64,000 bases of DNA, taken from contig NZ_JACHJI010000006.1 in the NCBI RefSeq assembly GCF_014203535.1, positions 1-64,000 on the forward strand, in the 5' to 3' direction. This stretch comes from Streptomyces griseomycini (GTDB taxonomy: Bacteria > Actinomycetota > Actinomycetes > Streptomycetales > Streptomycetaceae). This document shows, piece by piece, positions 63,786 to 64,000 of this stretch (positions are counted from its first letter, which is position 1; every line of letters begins with the position of its first letter). The notes under the pieces were generated by a model. It was given only the letters and a program-made list of their open reading frames with translations, searched no databases and was not told the origin of the DNA. Made by a program: the position numbers and the translations under genes.

Positions 63786-64000
63786 TCAACTGCCGTCGAG
63801 GCTGAGCACCGCGCGCACGCACTTGCCGACCGGCACCCGCTCCACGCTGACGTCCCGGGCCAGCGCCCGCACGATCTCCAGACCGTGCCGGCCGACGCGC
63901 CGGGGGTCACGGGGGAAGACGCGGGGCAGTGTGGCGCTGCTGTCGTAGACCGCCACCGTGAGCGAGGCGGCCGTTCCCTCCAGCTCCAGGATGTACGGTC
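63786..64000 (-). CDS. anti-sigma-type ATP-binding protein, C-terminal part (partial)
   Basis: Only the last 71 codons are inside the window. They read as the end of an HATPase_c_2 domain: TAASLTVAVYDSS, RRVGRHGLEIVRALA (the G2 region) and a final VGKCVRAVLSLD strand. The N box lies beyond the window. It is convergent with the SigL-like gene, 11 bp between stops, and is its expected anti-sigma factor. Confidence 0.78.
   Translation of the reverse strand, partial: PYILELEGTAASLTVAVYDSSATLPRVFPRDPRRVGRHGLEIVRALARDVSVERVPVGKCVRAVLSLDGS

Overview
This is a GC-rich Streptomyces chromosome segment. The evidence is the base composition, the frequent GTG starts, and lineage markers: an SsgA-family protein, WhiB, the GlgE-pathway genes, a melC1-melC2 tyrosinase pair, a clpP3-clpP4-popR group and many partner-switching regulators. 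The gene order recalls, from memory, the SCO7277-SCO7334 part of the S. coelicolor chromosome arm (sigL, popR, clpP4/P3 at one end; sigM, rsb-like genes and glgBII/pep2/treS at the other). No database was consulted.

Layout. Positions 1-5090 hold the end of treS, then maltokinase, glgB and a glutamate-cysteine-ligase-like gene. A small membrane protein, an acyl-CoA/AMP ligase, an RsbW-type ATPase and a PRC-barrel protein follow. Positions 9078-21034 form a large stress-signalling block: a cytosolic hybrid histidine kinase with a poly-HAMP array, an ANTAR-like/GAF/PAS/PP2C phosphatase, a STAS antagonist, and a translationally coupled cluster rsbR-rsbS-rsbT-(kinase+PP2C fusion)-(PP2C). Positions 21564-28550 hold a type II NADH dehydrogenase, a FUSC membrane protein, two small or membrane proteins, a SigB/F/G-type sigma factor (possibly SigM-like) with a DUF5133 protein, and an anti-sigma-type ATPase.

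Positions 28834-43626 are mixed metabolism, transport and regulation: a PLP decarboxylase-like enzyme, a cNMP-binding protein with a structured leader, an MFS exporter, a divergent lysE/lysG pair, a TetR plus dehydrogenase pair, WhiB, an FAD dehydrogenase with TetR, an acyltransferase, an MBL hydrolase and a DUF4032 protein. Positions 43628-55150 carry a universal stress protein, a TerD-CAP-CAP fusion, AIM24, a threonine dehydratase, a membrane pseudokinase, a serine hydrolase, an LLM oxidoreductase, an SsgA-family protein and an aldo/keto reductase. Positions 55498-64000 carry melC1-melC2, RNase HI, two VOC proteins, an SGNH lipoprotein, a decayed phosphotransferase pseudogene, clpP3-clpP4 with two abutting PopR-type boxes, popR, a SigL-like sigma factor and a partial anti-sigma ATPase.

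The genes converge on stress control. Two SigB-type sigma factors, several anti-sigma-type ATPases, STAS antagonists and PP2C phosphatases lie in one window. Five intergenic sites match GNNT-N14/15-GGGTAC, the SigB-type promoter consensus. One is 26 bp before the SigL-like gene, and others precede the ssgA-like, STAS, PRC-barrel and DUF6098 genes. This fits a SigB-SigL-SigM type cascade with a stressosome-like RsbRST input.
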